64,000 nucleotides of DNA from Fodinibacter sp963800505. Lineage in GTDB: Bacteria; Actinomycetota; Actinomycetes; Actinomycetales; Dermatophilaceae. A model generated the notes under the pieces. That model did no database searches. It was not told where the DNA came from and was given only the letters and a program-made list of their open reading frames with translations. Location of the stretch: contig CAWDBL010000009.1 in NCBI GenBank assembly GCA_963800505.1, positions 124,001-188,000 on the forward strand, given 5' to 3'. The position numbers were made by a program, and so were the translations under genes. Numbering within the stretch: position 1 is the stretch's first letter; every line of letters begins with the position of its first letter. This document shows positions 34,894 through 44,607 of this stretch, one piece after another.

Positions 34894-37099
34894 CGGTCAC
34901 CTCCCGCACGTCCCAGACGTAGACGCCCCCGGTGTGCACCGGGGCGCCGAACGCCGAGGTCAGCGAGCTGAGCAGCACCGGCGCCTCCGGGCGCGCGTCG
35001 GGCAGCACGACGGCATCCACCCGCCCGGCCCGCAGGTCGTCGCGGAACCGGTCCACCTGGGTGGGGTCGGCCACCTGGGCCTGGCCGCTCTGGGTGATGT
35101 CGGACATCCACTGGGTCAGCGCGCTGGGGGTGGCGCCGTACTGCCCGCCGCGCGCCGTCGTGGAGTCGGGCCCCACGAAGTAGCCGGCGACGACGGGGAA
35201 GCCCCAGCGGGCCTGCGCCTGCCACTCCAGCGCCCGGGTGTCGGCGACCCAGGGCGCCGGGGCCGCGAGCACCGAACCACCCTCGTCGACCCAGTCGCGC
35301 CACGTGCCGTCGCTGAAGAACGCCGGCATCGGCGCCCTCTGGTCGACGACGAGGGGGGTGGGCACCACCGGCAGCAGCACCAGCAGCGCGGCGAAACCGG
35401 CCACGGCCAGGCCGGTGCCGGCGCTGCGGGCCTGCCGGGTGGTGACCCGGCGCACCTCCTCGATGCCGAGTGCGAGCAGGGCGCCGAGCGCGGGCACCGC
35501 GACCAGGGCGAAGCGCGTCGGCAGCACGTTGCCGAGCACCGGCAGCTCGTCGAGCAGCGCCCAGGGGCCCGGGATGCCGGTCGCGCGCCCCCTGACGAGC
35601 ACCTCCTCACCGAGCGAGAGCCAGCACGCGACGAGGACCACCGCGCCCAGGGCCTGGACGAGGGTGCGGCGCCACAGCGCCGCGACCACGGCCGCGGCGG
35701 CGACCAGCAGCGGGATGCCGAAGAACGAGTTCTCCTCGGTGCGGTTCATCGACACCGCCGCCGACGCGAACGGGTCGGCTCCCAGGCTGCGGGTGGCGCG
35801 CCCGAACAGCTGGGCGAGGTCGTTGCCGGCCGGCGGGTGCCAGATGTCGCCGTAGCTCTGCGGCCCGGCGAACTGCCACCACAGCGGCACGGCGACGATC
35901 GCGAGGCAGACGCCCGCGGCGGCGCCGATGCCGGGCAGCATCCGGCGCACCGGCAGCCGGCCGTGCGCGAGGTAGACGACTCCCCCGACGGCCAGGCCGA
36001 CCGCCGTGAGCAGCAGCACCTCCTCGCCGATGAACACCTGCCAGGCGGCCAGCAGGCCGAGCACGACGCCGTCACGCCGCTGCCGGTGCCCGTCGGCCAG
36101 GCGCAGCACCCGGTCGACGATGACCGGCACGAGGAACTGCGCGACGAAGTTGGGGTGCCCGTTGGCGTGCGACACCAGGCCCGGCGCGAACCCCACGAAG
36201 CCGGCCCCGATGGCCGCCGCCAGTGGGTGCACCGCGAGGCGGCGACGGAACAGCCAGAACCAGGCGGATGCCGTGAGCGCGAGCCCGAACAGCTCGACGA
36301 CCAGGAAGGTGACCGACGGCCCGGCGAGCAGGGTGAGCGGGGCGAGCGGGATGCCCAGGCCCAGCACCGCGGCGTTGGCCATCAGGTTGACCCCGGCCGG
36401 GAAGTTCTGCAGGTCGGAGAAGAGGGGGTTGGACAGGGAGGTCAGGTTGTGGGCGGCGGCGCCGAAGTACCACTCGAAGGCCTGCTGGTCCTGGACGCCC
36501 TGCGACAGGTAGCCGGTGCGCGGGCTGGCGATCAGCCCGGCGAGCACCCAGCCGGCGAGGAGCAGGTAGGCCAGCGGTGCCCAGAGGTCGGCGCGGCGCA
36601 GCGGCACGGGCCGGGCGGCGGGCTCGGTTGCTTCCGGGTGGTGGGGGCGTCCGGCAGCCGGGGACGCGTGCCGGCCGGCTGCCGGACCGGGTCGGGGGGG
36701 CGGCTCGCCCTCCCCCGGTCGGCGCTCGTCGACCGCTGCCGCAGGTGCGGCGCCGAGGGCACCCGCCGACGGGGCCGCCGGCGGTGACGCGGACTCCAGG
36801 GCCGCCGGCTCACCGCGCAGCTGCGCGATCTCGCGGTCGTGCTCGGCGACGCGGGCCTCGAGGCAGTCGAGCACGGTGTCGACCTGGTCCATCCGGTAGC
36901 CGCGAACCTGGGCCCCGAACCCGGAGCCAGCCGCGTGCTGGACCGGCTCGGCGGGCGCCGCGGCATCCTCGGGCTCATCCAGGCCGCCGTACTCGCCCAT
37001 CCCGGCGAAGCGCTCGGGCGACCTCGGCCGGCCGAGCAGCCAGGCGGCCGCCACGACCACGGCGACGCCGAGCAGGGCGAGGAGGACCGCCCAGGTCAC
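34880..37099 (-). CDS. DivIVA-like domain fused to membrane glycosyltransferase
   Basis: 739 residues in two parts. Residues 1-100: one membrane helix (3-22), then a DivIVA-type start VRGYRMDQVDTVLDCLEARV and a short coiled segment EHDREIAQLRGE. After a Pro/Ala-rich linker (about 100-165), residues 170-740 form a large multipass GT-C-like protein (YFGAAAHNLTSLSNPLFSDLQ, LLAAWQVFIGEEVLLL, LPTRFALVAVPALGALLALG) ending in a soluble domain (PAFFSDGTWRDWVDEGGSVL). DivIVA-type domains recognise curved or septal membrane or bind partners. The same modular pair is encoded separately at 37485-37883, so this gene is a fusion. It is followed by a PIG-V-like gene. Confidence 0.85.
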   Translation of the reverse strand: MTWAVLLALLGVAVVVAAAWLLGRPRSPERFAGMGEYGGLDEPEDAAAPAEPVQHAAGSGFGAQVRGYRMDQVDTVLDCLEARVAEHDREIAQLRGEPAALESASPPAAPSAGALGAAPAAAVDERRPGEGEPPPRPGPAAGRHASPAAGRPHHPEATEPAARPVPLRRADLWAPLAYLLLAGWVLAGLIASPRTGYLSQGVQDQQAFEWYFGAAAHNLTSLSNPLFSDLQNFPAGVNLMANAAVLGLGIPLAPLTLLAGPSVTFLVVELFGLALTASAWFWLFRRRLAVHPLAAAIGAGFVGFAPGLVSHANGHPNFVAQFLVPVIVDRVLRLADGHRQRRDGVVLGLLAAWQVFIGEEVLLLTAVGLAVGGVVYLAHGRLPVRRMLPGIGAAAGVCLAIVAVPLWWQFAGPQSYGDIWHPPAGNDLAQLFGRATRSLGADPFASAAVSMNRTEENSFFGIPLLVAAAAVVAALWRRTLVQALGAVVLVACWLSLGEEVLVRGRATGIPGPWALLDELPVLGNVLPTRFALVAVPALGALLALGIEEVRRVTTRQARSAGTGLAVAGFAALLVLLPVVPTPLVVDQRAPMPAFFSDGTWRDWVDEGGSVLAAPAPWVADTRALEWQAQARWGFPVVAGYFVGPDSTTARGGQYGATPSALTQWMSDITQSGQAQVADPTQVDRFRDDLRAGRVDAVVLPDARPEAPVLLSSLTSAFGAPVHTGGVYVWDVREVTDGAG

Positions 37100-37545
37100 G
37101 GCGCGCTCCGCTCCCCGGCGACCGCCCGGGCCAGCAGCCCGTCGACGACGCGGGAGAAGAGCACCGCGCCCAGCCGGTCACCCGCCGGGCGGGTCGGACG
37201 GCGCAGCCCGGGCAGCCAGAGCTCCTCGGTCCAGCCCACCAGCGACCCGGTGGTCGCGACCGGGTCGGGCTCGACGGTGATCTCGGCCCAGCCGCGCAGG
37301 AAGTGCCCGGTCTTCACGAGGCGGAGCCGGCGACCGGGCTCGAGGGCCGTGACGAGCATGCGGTCGGCGAGACCGATGGGGCCGAGCCGGGTCCAGGCGA
37401 CGACCTCGGTGCCGACGGTGAGCCCGCCGGCCGGGACCTCGAGGTCGGTGAGGGGCACGTGCCGGGTGTGCTCGGCGAGGTCGGTCAGCGCCGCCCAGGC
37501 GGCCTGCGGCGACAGGGTGGTGCGGCGCCTGACGGTGAACGCCAC
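37096..37545 (-). CDS. SRPBCC (START-like) family protein
   Basis: 149 residues in a single SRPBCC/polyketide-cyclase-like domain: SPQAAWAALTDLAEHTRHVP, VGTEVVAWTRLGPIGLADRM and LVKTGHFLRGWAEITVEPD, ending in a helix AVLFSRVVDGLLARAVAGE. Such helix-grip folds bind hydrophobic ligands. No catalytic role can be read. The start lies within the preceding DivIVA-like gene (61-bp overlap) and the stop overlaps the fusion gene by 4 bp. Confidence 0.82.
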   Translation of the reverse strand: MAFTVRRRTTLSPQAAWAALTDLAEHTRHVPLTDLEVPAGGLTVGTEVVAWTRLGPIGLADRMLVTALEPGRRLRLVKTGHFLRGWAEITVEPDPVATTGSLVGWTEELWLPGLRRPTRPAGDRLGAVLFSRVVDGLLARAVAGERSAP

Positions 37546-37883
37546 GCCGTCACCTCCCCTCGGGGTCGGGGGCCGCGGTCTGGCGCCTGGTCGTCGGCCG
37601 GCGCCTGCGCGCGCAGCTCGGCCAGCGTGCGCTCGCGCTCGGCGAGCTCGTCGCGCAGCACCTCGAGCCGGTCGTCGACGTCCTCCATCCGGTAGCCGCG
37701 CAGCGCGGTGTCGAAGCGCACGGCATCGACGTCGTCGGCCTGCGGGCGCTCGGGGAGCCCGGGGTCGGGGGTGGTGCGCACGGCATCCGAGAGCGGGTCG
37801 GCGGGCAGCCGGCCGGTCGCCACGCCGAGCACCGCCACCACGAGGGCGACGGCGACGAGCACGAGGATGACGTTCGGAACCAC
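37485..37883 (-). CDS. small membrane protein with DivIVA-like domain
   Basis: 132 residues. One N-terminal membrane helix (about 4-22), then FDTALRGYRMEDVDDRLEVL (a DivIVA-type signature) and a short coiled segment RDELAERERTLAELRAQ. The last 25 residues overlap the SRPBCC gene and look arbitrary; a stop in another frame at 37550 would give a cleaner end, so a small frame error there cannot be excluded. Related to mycobacterial Rv1209 by position. Acts at the membrane, probably as a scaffold. Confidence 0.75.
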   Translation of the reverse strand: MVPNVILVLVAVALVVAVLGVATGRLPADPLSDAVRTTPDPGLPERPQADDVDAVRFDTALRGYRMEDVDDRLEVLRDELAERERTLAELRAQAPADDQAPDRGPRPRGEVTAWRSPSGAAPPCRRRPPGRR

Positions 37884-37912
37884 GGAGCAGATCCTACGGC
37901 GGTGCCTGGTGC

Positions 37913-38797
37913 CTACTCGGGGTACGTCGCCGGCGGAGCGCTGCTCGCCGGTGCGGTGGGCGGCCGGCGCACTCCCCCGAGGCCTCCGGCCGGGGCCTCG
38001 GCCGCGATGATGGCCGCGACCGCCTCGTCGACGTCGTCGGTGACGGTGAGCAGGTCGATGTCGCGCGGGTTGACGGTGCCGGCGTCGGCGGCCGTGGTGC
38101 GCAGCCAGTCGAGCAGGCCGCCCCAGTAGGCGGAGCCGAGCAGCACGATGGGGAAGCTCGTGACCTTCTGGGTCTGCACCAGGGTCACGGCCTCGAACAG
38201 CTCGTCGAGGGTGCCGAAACCGCCGGGCAGCACCACGAAGCCCTGGGCATACTTGACGAACATCGTCTTGCGCGCGAAGAAGTAGCGGAAGTTGACGCCG
38301 AGGTCGACGAACTCGTTGAGCCCGGCCTCGAAGGGCAGCTCGATGCCGAGCCCGACCGAGGTGCCGCCGGCCTCGAGGGCGCCGCGGTTGGCGGCCTCCA
38401 TGGCGCCGGGGCCGCCGCCGGTGATCACCGCGTAGCCGGCCCGCACCAGGGCCGCGCCGACCCGGGTGCCGAGCTCGTAGGTGGGGTGGTCGGGGCGGGT
38501 GCGCGCCGAGCCGAAGACGCTGACCGCCGGGCCCACCTCGGCGAGCGCCCCGAAGCCGGTGACGAACTCGCTCTGGATGCGCATGACCCGCCAGGGGTCG
38601 GTGTGCAGCCAGTCGGCCGACCCGCTGCTGTCGAGCAGCCGGGCGTCGGTGGTCGAGCCGGGCACCTTGGAGCCGCGCATGACGACCGGGCCCTGGTGGT
38701 AGTCGCGGTCGACCGGCCGGGTGGGGGTCAGCGGGTTCAGCGGGTTCGGGCTGTCCACGGTGGGCGCGGCGTTCTCGGCGTTCGGGGTTGGGTCCAC
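37913..38797 (-). CDS. LOG-family (TIGR00730) Rossmann-fold protein
   Basis: 294 residues. After a disordered N-terminus (1-85) comes the LOG fold: VSVFGSART, GYAVITGGGPGAMEAANRGA, then ARKTMFVKYAQGFVVLPGGFGTLDE (PGGFGTLDE at 191-199). LOG proteins in plants and actinobacteria split cytokinin nucleoside phosphates to free base and ribose 5-phosphate; older annotations say lysine decarboxylase. The mycobacterial relative is Rv1205. Leaderless GTG at 38797. Confidence 0.92.
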   Translation of the reverse strand: MDPTPNAENAAPTVDSPNPLNPLTPTRPVDRDYHQGPVVMRGSKVPGSTTDARLLDSSGSADWLHTDPWRVMRIQSEFVTGFGALAEVGPAVSVFGSARTRPDHPTYELGTRVGAALVRAGYAVITGGGPGAMEAANRGALEAGGTSVGLGIELPFEAGLNEFVDLGVNFRYFFARKTMFVKYAQGFVVLPGGFGTLDELFEAVTLVQTQKVTSFPIVLLGSAYWGGLLDWLRTTAADAGTVNPRDIDLLTVTDDVDEAVAAIIAAEAPAGGLGGVRRPPTAPASSAPPATYPE

Positions 38798-38803
38798 CGC
38801 GCC

Positions 38804-38809
38804 ACTGTA
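38804..38809 (-). promoter_or_regulatory. -10 box of LOG gene
   Basis: TACAGT on the minus strand, 6 nt before the GTG at 38797. Confidence 0.55.
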
Positions 38810-38837
38810 TGCGGGCGCCGGACCGGGCCGGCGACTC

Positions 38838-39932
38838 TCAGGCCAGCCAGCGCAGCAGGGCGGCCTCGCAGGCGGTGTACTGCTCCACCGGGCACTGCTC
38901 GTCGTCCATGTGGGCGAGGTTCGGGTCGCCGGGGCCGAAGTTCACGGCCGGCACGCCCATCGCCGAGAAGCGGGCGACGTCGGTCCAGCCCTGCTTGGCC
39001 TCGACCGGCAGGCCGAGCGCCTCGACGAACGCCTGCGCGGCCGGCAGGTGCAGCCCGGGCCGGGCCCCACCGGCGTTGTCGACGACGTCGACGTCGAAGC
39101 CGGCGAACACCTGACGCACGTGGGCGTCGGCCTCGTCCTCCGACAGCGAGGGCGCATAGCGGTAGTTGACGGTGACCACGCACCGGTCGGGGATGACGTT
39201 GGTGGCGACACCGCCGTCGATGAGCACGGCGTTGAGCGCCTCGCGGAACTCCAGCTCGTCGACGACCCGGGTGACCGGCTCGTAGGCGACCAGCCGGGCG
39301 AGCACCTCGGCGGCGTCGTGGATGGCGTTGTGCCCCTTCCACGGCCGCGCCGAGTGCGACGCGATGCCCTTGGTCGACACCTCCGCGCGCAGGGTGCCCT
39401 TGCAGCCGCCCTCGACCCGGGCATCGGTGGGCTCCAGGAGCACCGCGAAGTCGGCGTCGGCGATGAGCTCGGGCCGCTGCTGCTGCACGTGGAGCAGCCC
39501 GTTGTACTTCGAGTCGATCTCCTCGGCCTCGTAGAAGACGAAGGTGACGTCGCGGCTGGGCTCGGGCACCTCGTGGGCCACGCGCAGCATCACGGCGACG
39601 CCGCCCTTCATGTCGACCGTGCCCCGGCCCCAGAGCACCTCTCCCCCGGCGGAGTCGACCCGGCGGGTGGGCAGGTTCGCCGGGTCGGTCGTCAGGGGCA
39701 CGGTGTCGATGTGCCCGGCGAGCACCACCCGCTCGTCGCGGCCGAGGTTCGTGCGCGCCACGACGGTGTTGCCGACCCGGGTCACCTCGAGGTGCGCGAG
39801 GTCGCGGACCGCGGCCTCCACGGCATCCGCCAGGGTTCGTTCGTCGAGGCTCACCGACTCGATGTCGCACACCGCGGCGGTGAGCGAGGTGACGTCGGTG
39901 GTGAGGTCGAGGGCGGTGGTCGTCGACGGCAT
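38838..39932 (-). CDS. dapE: succinyl-diaminopimelate desuccinylase
   Basis: 364 residues of the M20 peptidase-like fold. Metal ligands appear in LAGHIDTVP (His74, Asp76), VDMKGG (Asp107 bridging) and EAEEID (catalytic Glu137, ligand Glu138), with VNYRYAPSLSEDEA in the dimerisation lid. It cleaves succinate from N-succinyl-LL-diaminopimelate in lysine and peptidoglycan biosynthesis. Divergent from dapD across 44 bp, both leaderless. The true start is ATG 39932, three codons after an alternative. Confidence 0.93.
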   Translation of the reverse strand: MPSTTTALDLTTDVTSLTAAVCDIESVSLDERTLADAVEAAVRDLAHLEVTRVGNTVVARTNLGRDERVVLAGHIDTVPLTTDPANLPTRRVDSAGGEVLWGRGTVDMKGGVAVMLRVAHEVPEPSRDVTFVFYEAEEIDSKYNGLLHVQQQRPELIADADFAVLLEPTDARVEGGCKGTLRAEVSTKGIASHSARPWKGHNAIHDAAEVLARLVAYEPVTRVVDELEFREALNAVLIDGGVATNVIPDRCVVTVNYRYAPSLSEDEADAHVRQVFAGFDVDVVDNAGGARPGLHLPAAQAFVEALGLPVEAKQGWTDVARFSAMGVPAVNFGPGDPNLAHMDDEQCPVEQYTACEAALLRWLA

Positions 39933-39939
39933 ACCGGCC

Positions 39940-39945
39940 ACCTTA
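39940..39945 (-). promoter_or_regulatory. -10 box of dapE
   Basis: TAAGGT on the minus strand, 7 nt before the dapE ATG. Confidence 0.55.
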
Positions 39946-39963
39946 ACGACCGGGCCGCACCTC

Positions 39964-39969
39964 TACGCT
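39964..39969 (+). promoter_or_regulatory. -10 box of dapD
   Basis: TACGCT, 7 nt before the dapD ATG at 39977. Only 18 bp separates it from the opposite-facing dapE -10 box, so the two polymerases must compete or use overlapping -35 regions. Confidence 0.6.
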
Positions 39970-39976
39970 GGTCGCC

Positions 39977-40909
39977 ATGACGCGCACCGCCTGGGGCCAC
40001 GCCCTGCTCACCCGCACCGACGACGGGACCGTCCTCGACGCCTGGTTCCCGTCGCCCGCGCTCGGCGAGCCGGGTGGTGCGGGCGAGCTCGCGGCCCCCG
40101 CCGGGCTCGAGGCGCTGGTGGGCCGCGACGACGCCCGCGGCGTGCACCGGGAGGTGCGGCTGGTGACGTGCGACCTCGACGCCCCGCCCGCCGACGCCGC
40201 CGACGGCTGGTTGCGGCTGCACCTGCTCTCGCACCGCCTGGTGCAGCCCAACTCCGTCTCGCTCGACGGGTTGTTCGGGGTGCTCACCAACGTCGTGTGG
40301 ACCTCGCAGGGTCCGTGCGCGGTCGAGGGCTTCGAGCCGGCGCGGATGCGGATGCTCGCCCGCGGCCCGGTGCAGGTGTTCGGCATCGACAAGTTCCCGC
40401 GGATGACCGACTACGTCGTGCCGAGCGGCGTGCGCATCGCGGATGCCGACCGGGTGCGGCTCGGTGCCCACCTCGCCAGCGGCACCACGGTCATGCACGA
40501 GGGGTTCGTCAACTTCAACGCCGGCACGCTCGGCACCTCGATGGTGGAGGGCCGGATCAGCCAGGGGGTCGTCGTGGGTGACGGCTCCGACATCGGGGGC
40601 GGGGCGTCGACGATGGGCACCCTGTCCGGAGGGGGGACGGAACGCGTGAGCATCGGCGAGCGTTGCCTGCTCGGAGCCGAGTCCGGGCTGGGCATCGCCC
40701 TCGGCGACGACTGCGTCGTCGAGGCCGGGCTCTACGTCACGGCAGGGACGAAGGTGACCCTGCCCGACGGCACGGTCACCAAGGCCCGCGAGCTGTCCGG
40801 GCAGAGCAACCTGCTCTTCCTGCGCAACTCGGTGACCGGAGCGGTGGAGGCGCGCCCGCGCGACGGCCACGGCATCGTGCTCAACTCCGCGCTCCACGCC
40901 AACGACTGA
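39977..40909 (+). CDS. dapD: tetrahydrodipicolinate N-succinyltransferase
   Basis: 310 residues. The C-terminal half is a left-handed parallel beta-helix of hexapeptide repeats (HEGFVNFNAGTLGTSMVEGR, VGDGSDIGGGASTMGTLSGG, ERCLLGAESGLGIALGDDC). It succinylates tetrahydrodipicolinate with succinyl-CoA, the step before DapC and DapE. Long form typical of actinobacteria. Leaderless start. Divergent from dapE; dapC is 3.5 kb away. Confidence 0.93.
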   Translation: MTRTAWGHALLTRTDDGTVLDAWFPSPALGEPGGAGELAAPAGLEALVGRDDARGVHREVRLVTCDLDAPPADAADGWLRLHLLSHRLVQPNSVSLDGLFGVLTNVVWTSQGPCAVEGFEPARMRMLARGPVQVFGIDKFPRMTDYVVPSGVRIADADRVRLGAHLASGTTVMHEGFVNFNAGTLGTSMVEGRISQGVVVGDGSDIGGGASTMGTLSGGGTERVSIGERCLLGAESGLGIALGDDCVVEAGLYVTAGTKVTLPDGTVTKARELSGQSNLLFLRNSVTGAVEARPRDGHGIVLNSALHAND

Positions 40910-40965
40910 CCTGTCGCGACCGCCGCGACACCGCACCACCGACGACCTCAAAGGACCACCACCGC

Positions 40966-41859
40966 ATGCCGCGCACGACCCGGGGCGCCATCACCCTCGC
41001 CGAGGAGCAGCCTCGCTCACCGCGTCACCGCCGCCTGGCGTGGGCGCTGGTCGTCGTCGTGCTCGGGGTCGTCGGCACCGCGGCGGTGCTGGGGGTGCGC
41101 CACCTGCAGGCCATCGTGACGGGCGAGAAGTGTCTCGTGACGGCATCCGGCACCACCTTCTCCTGGGCGCCCGACCAGGCGAGCAACGCCGCGGCGATCA
41201 CCGCGATCGCCATGAAGCGGGGGATGCCGCCGCGCGCGGCGAGCATCGCGATCGCGACGGCGATGCAGGAGTCGAAGGTGCGCAACGTGAAGTTCGGCGA
41301 CCGCGACTCGCTGGGCCTGTTCCAGCAGCGGCCCTCGCAGGGATGGGGCACCGCCGAGCAGATCCTCAACCCGGAGTACTCGACGAACAAGTTCTACGAC
41401 GCCCTGGAGAAGGTCAAGGACTACCAGTCGATGGACATCGCGCAGGCGGCGCAGAAGGTGCAGCGGTCGGCCGCAGGTGAGGCCTACGCGCAGCACGAGG
41501 CGCAGGCCCGGGTGACCGCGTCGGTGCTGTCGGGCCAGACCCACGGAGGCGTCGTGTGCGCGCTCAAGGACCCCAAGACCGCCGGCGACGCCGCGAAGGT
41601 CGCGGCGCTGGTCGAGAAGGACTTCGGCATCTCGGCCACCCCGGGGAAGGGCACGGTGACCGTCTCGGCCGACAGCCCCGACCTCGCCTGGGCCGTCGGC
41701 TCGTGGGCCGTGGCGCGGGCGGCCGACACCGGGGCCACCCGGGTCGTCGTGGGCGACCGCGAGTGGCGCCGCGGCATGTCGGACTCGGCGCTCACCTGGC
41801 ACACCGTGGAGCCGGCGTCGGGCACCGACGCGACGACGGTCACCATCTCCCTCACCTGA
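40966..41859 (+). CDS. secreted protein with lysozyme-like motif, unknown
   Basis: 297 residues. One membrane anchor/signal helix (about 24-46), then a globular extracytoplasmic domain with IAIATAMQESKVRNVKFGD and SLGLFQQRPSQGWGTAEQI. This resembles the catalytic-Glu and substrate-groove pattern of lytic-transglycosylase-like proteins, and QESK may hold the acid. The rest (AQAAQKVQRSAAGEAYAQHE, and a final beta domain) is not recognised. It may bind or remodel peptidoglycan. Ribosome site AAAGGA before ATG 40966. Ends at a repeat-hairpin region. Confidence 0.75.
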   Translation: MPRTTRGAITLAEEQPRSPRHRRLAWALVVVVLGVVGTAAVLGVRHLQAIVTGEKCLVTASGTTFSWAPDQASNAAAITAIAMKRGMPPRAASIAIATAMQESKVRNVKFGDRDSLGLFQQRPSQGWGTAEQILNPEYSTNKFYDALEKVKDYQSMDIAQAAQKVQRSAAGEAYAQHEAQARVTASVLSGQTHGGVVCALKDPKTAGDAAKVAALVEKDFGISATPGKGTVTVSADSPDLAWAVGSWAVARAADTGATRVVVGDREWRRGMSDSALTWHTVEPASGTDATTVTISLT

Positions 41860-41884
41860 GGCGACGCGTCGCCGGGGGCGCTCG

Positions 41885-42052
41885 GGTGATGCACCGCGCG
41901 CGCTCCATCGCGCGCTCTACAGCACCCGACGCCTGCTGCTGCGCTGCGGTGATGCACCGCGCGCGCTCCATCGCGCGCTCTACAGCACCCGACGCCTGCT
42001 GCTGCGCTGCGGTGATGCACCGCGCGCGCCCAGGCGCGCCCCGTGCATCACC
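41885..42052. repeat. 63-bp tandem repeat ending in a long hairpin
   Basis: Two perfect 63-bp copies (41885-41947, 41948-42010) and a partial third. The third copy begins GGTGATGCAC (42011-42020), whose reverse complement GTGCATCACC (42043-42052) closes a hairpin with an inner GCGCGCC/GGCGCGC stem. It fills the gap between the convergent secreted-protein gene and gltA. It likely serves as a bidirectional terminator. Confidence 0.85.
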
Positions 42053-42070
42053 TGACCCGGCTCAGCCGGA

Positions 42071-43360
<1,290 letters not shown>

Positions 43361-43399
43361 GTCGGGGGTTCCTTACTGATCGGGCACGAAGTCGAATCG

Positions 43400-43405
43400 A
43401 CCCTA
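43400..43405 (-). promoter_or_regulatory. -10 box of gltA
   Basis: TAGGGT on the minus strand, about 40 bp before the gltA ATG; a leader of about 33 nt with TAAGGA as ribosome site is implied. Confidence 0.45.
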
Positions 43406-43444
43406 CAACCAGCGATCCGGGCATCGGCAGGAGAGGAACGTGAC

Positions 43445-44605
43445 CTAGGCCTCGGGAGGTCGGCCGAGACGTCGAACGGCCGCCGCGACGCGCTCGTCGG
43501 TCGCGGTGAGCGCGATGCGCACGTGCTCGCGCCCGGCCGGGCCGTAGAAGTCGCCCGGCGCCGCCAGGATGCCGCGTGCGGCCAGCCGCTCGATCGTGGC
43601 CCGCCCGTCCTCCCCCGCCGTCGCCCAGAGGTAGAGCCCGGCCTCGGAGTCGTCGACGCGCAGGCCGAATGCCTCGACCGCGGGCAGCAGAGCGGCGCGG
43701 CGCGCCGCGTAGCGCGCCTTCTGCTCGGTGACGTGGCCGGCATCCGACAGCGCGGCGAGCACGGCCCGCTGCACCGGCCACGGCACCATCATCCCGGCGT
43801 GCTTGCGCACCTCGAGCAGCCGGCCGACCAGGGCGGGGTCCCCCGCGACGAACGCCCCGCGGTAGCCGGCCAGGTTGGACTGCTTGGACAGCGAGTAGAC
43901 GCACAGCAGGCCCTCGTGCGAGCCACCGGTGACCCGCGGGTCGAGGATCGACGGCGTGGTCGGTGGCTCGCGCGACCCGGCGGGGCGCGGCCGCCAGTCG
44001 AGCTCGGCGTAGCACTCGTCGGAGGCGACGACGACGCCGTGCTGGCGCGCCCACGAGACGACCTTCGCCAGGTGCTCGATGCCGAGCACCTTGCCGGTGG
44101 GGTTGCCGGGAGTGTTGAGCCACAACAGCTTCGGCGTGGTGGATGCCGTCAGCGGACCCAGCGCGGTGAGCGCGTCGACCGCCACCGGAGTGGCCCCGGC
44201 CAGCCGCGCACCGACGTCGTAGGTGGGGTAGGCGACCCGGGGGAAGGCGACGACGTCACCCGGGCCGAGGCCCATCAGCAGGGGGAGCCACGCGACGAGC
44301 TCCTTGGAGCCGATCGTCGGCAGCACCCCGGCGGGGTCGACGTCGGGCACACCGCGCCGGGCCGCGAACCACGTGGACACGGCCTCACGCAGGTCGGGGG
44401 TGCCCCAGGTGAGCGGGTAGCCGTGCGCGTCGGACGCCTCCGCCAGCGCCTCGCGCACCACGGCGGGGGTCGGGTCGACCGGGGTGCCCACCGACAGGTC
44501 GACCAGCCCCTGCCCCGCCGCACCCAGCGACGGCTCGGAAAAGGCACTCGCCCGCTCCTTGGTCGGAGCGAGCGAGTCCCAGGGGAAGTCGGGCAGGCGG
44601 AGCAC
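43445..44605 (-). CDS. dapC: succinyldiaminopimelate transaminase
   Basis: 386 residues, class I/II PLP aminotransferase. Substrate loop GTPVDPTPAVVREAL, LNTPGNPTGKVL (cofactor Asn), ASDECYAELDW (Asp pairs with pyridine N), and Schiff-base Lys241 in SLSKQSNLAGYRG. DapC-type enzymes convert N-succinyl-amino-ketopimelate to succinyl-diaminopimelate. The gene follows the ferredoxin gene by 2 nt, the fdxC-dapC pair known from mycobacteria. The GTG at 44605 is the first usable start. Confidence 0.93.
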   Translation of the reverse strand: MLRLPDFPWDSLAPTKERASAFSEPSLGAAGQGLVDLSVGTPVDPTPAVVREALAEASDAHGYPLTWGTPDLREAVSTWFAARRGVPDVDPAGVLPTIGSKELVAWLPLLMGLGPGDVVAFPRVAYPTYDVGARLAGATPVAVDALTALGPLTASTTPKLLWLNTPGNPTGKVLGIEHLAKVVSWARQHGVVVASDECYAELDWRPRPAGSREPPTTPSILDPRVTGGSHEGLLCVYSLSKQSNLAGYRGAFVAGDPALVGRLLEVRKHAGMMVPWPVQRAVLAALSDAGHVTEQKARYAARRAALLPAVEAFGLRVDDSEAGLYLWATAGEDGRATIERLAARGILAAPGDFYGPAGREHVRIALTATDERVAAAVRRLGRPPEA

Positions 44606-44607
44606 CG

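Noticed and set aside
34784..36787. Long plus-strand frame opposite the glycosyltransferases
   Set aside because: Composition is Arg/Gly/Glu-rich without domains, and the minus-strand genes show membrane helices and conserved motifs.
41885..42052. Possible CRISPR array
   Set aside because: Units are directly abutting 63-bp copies with no spacers and no cas genes nearby.
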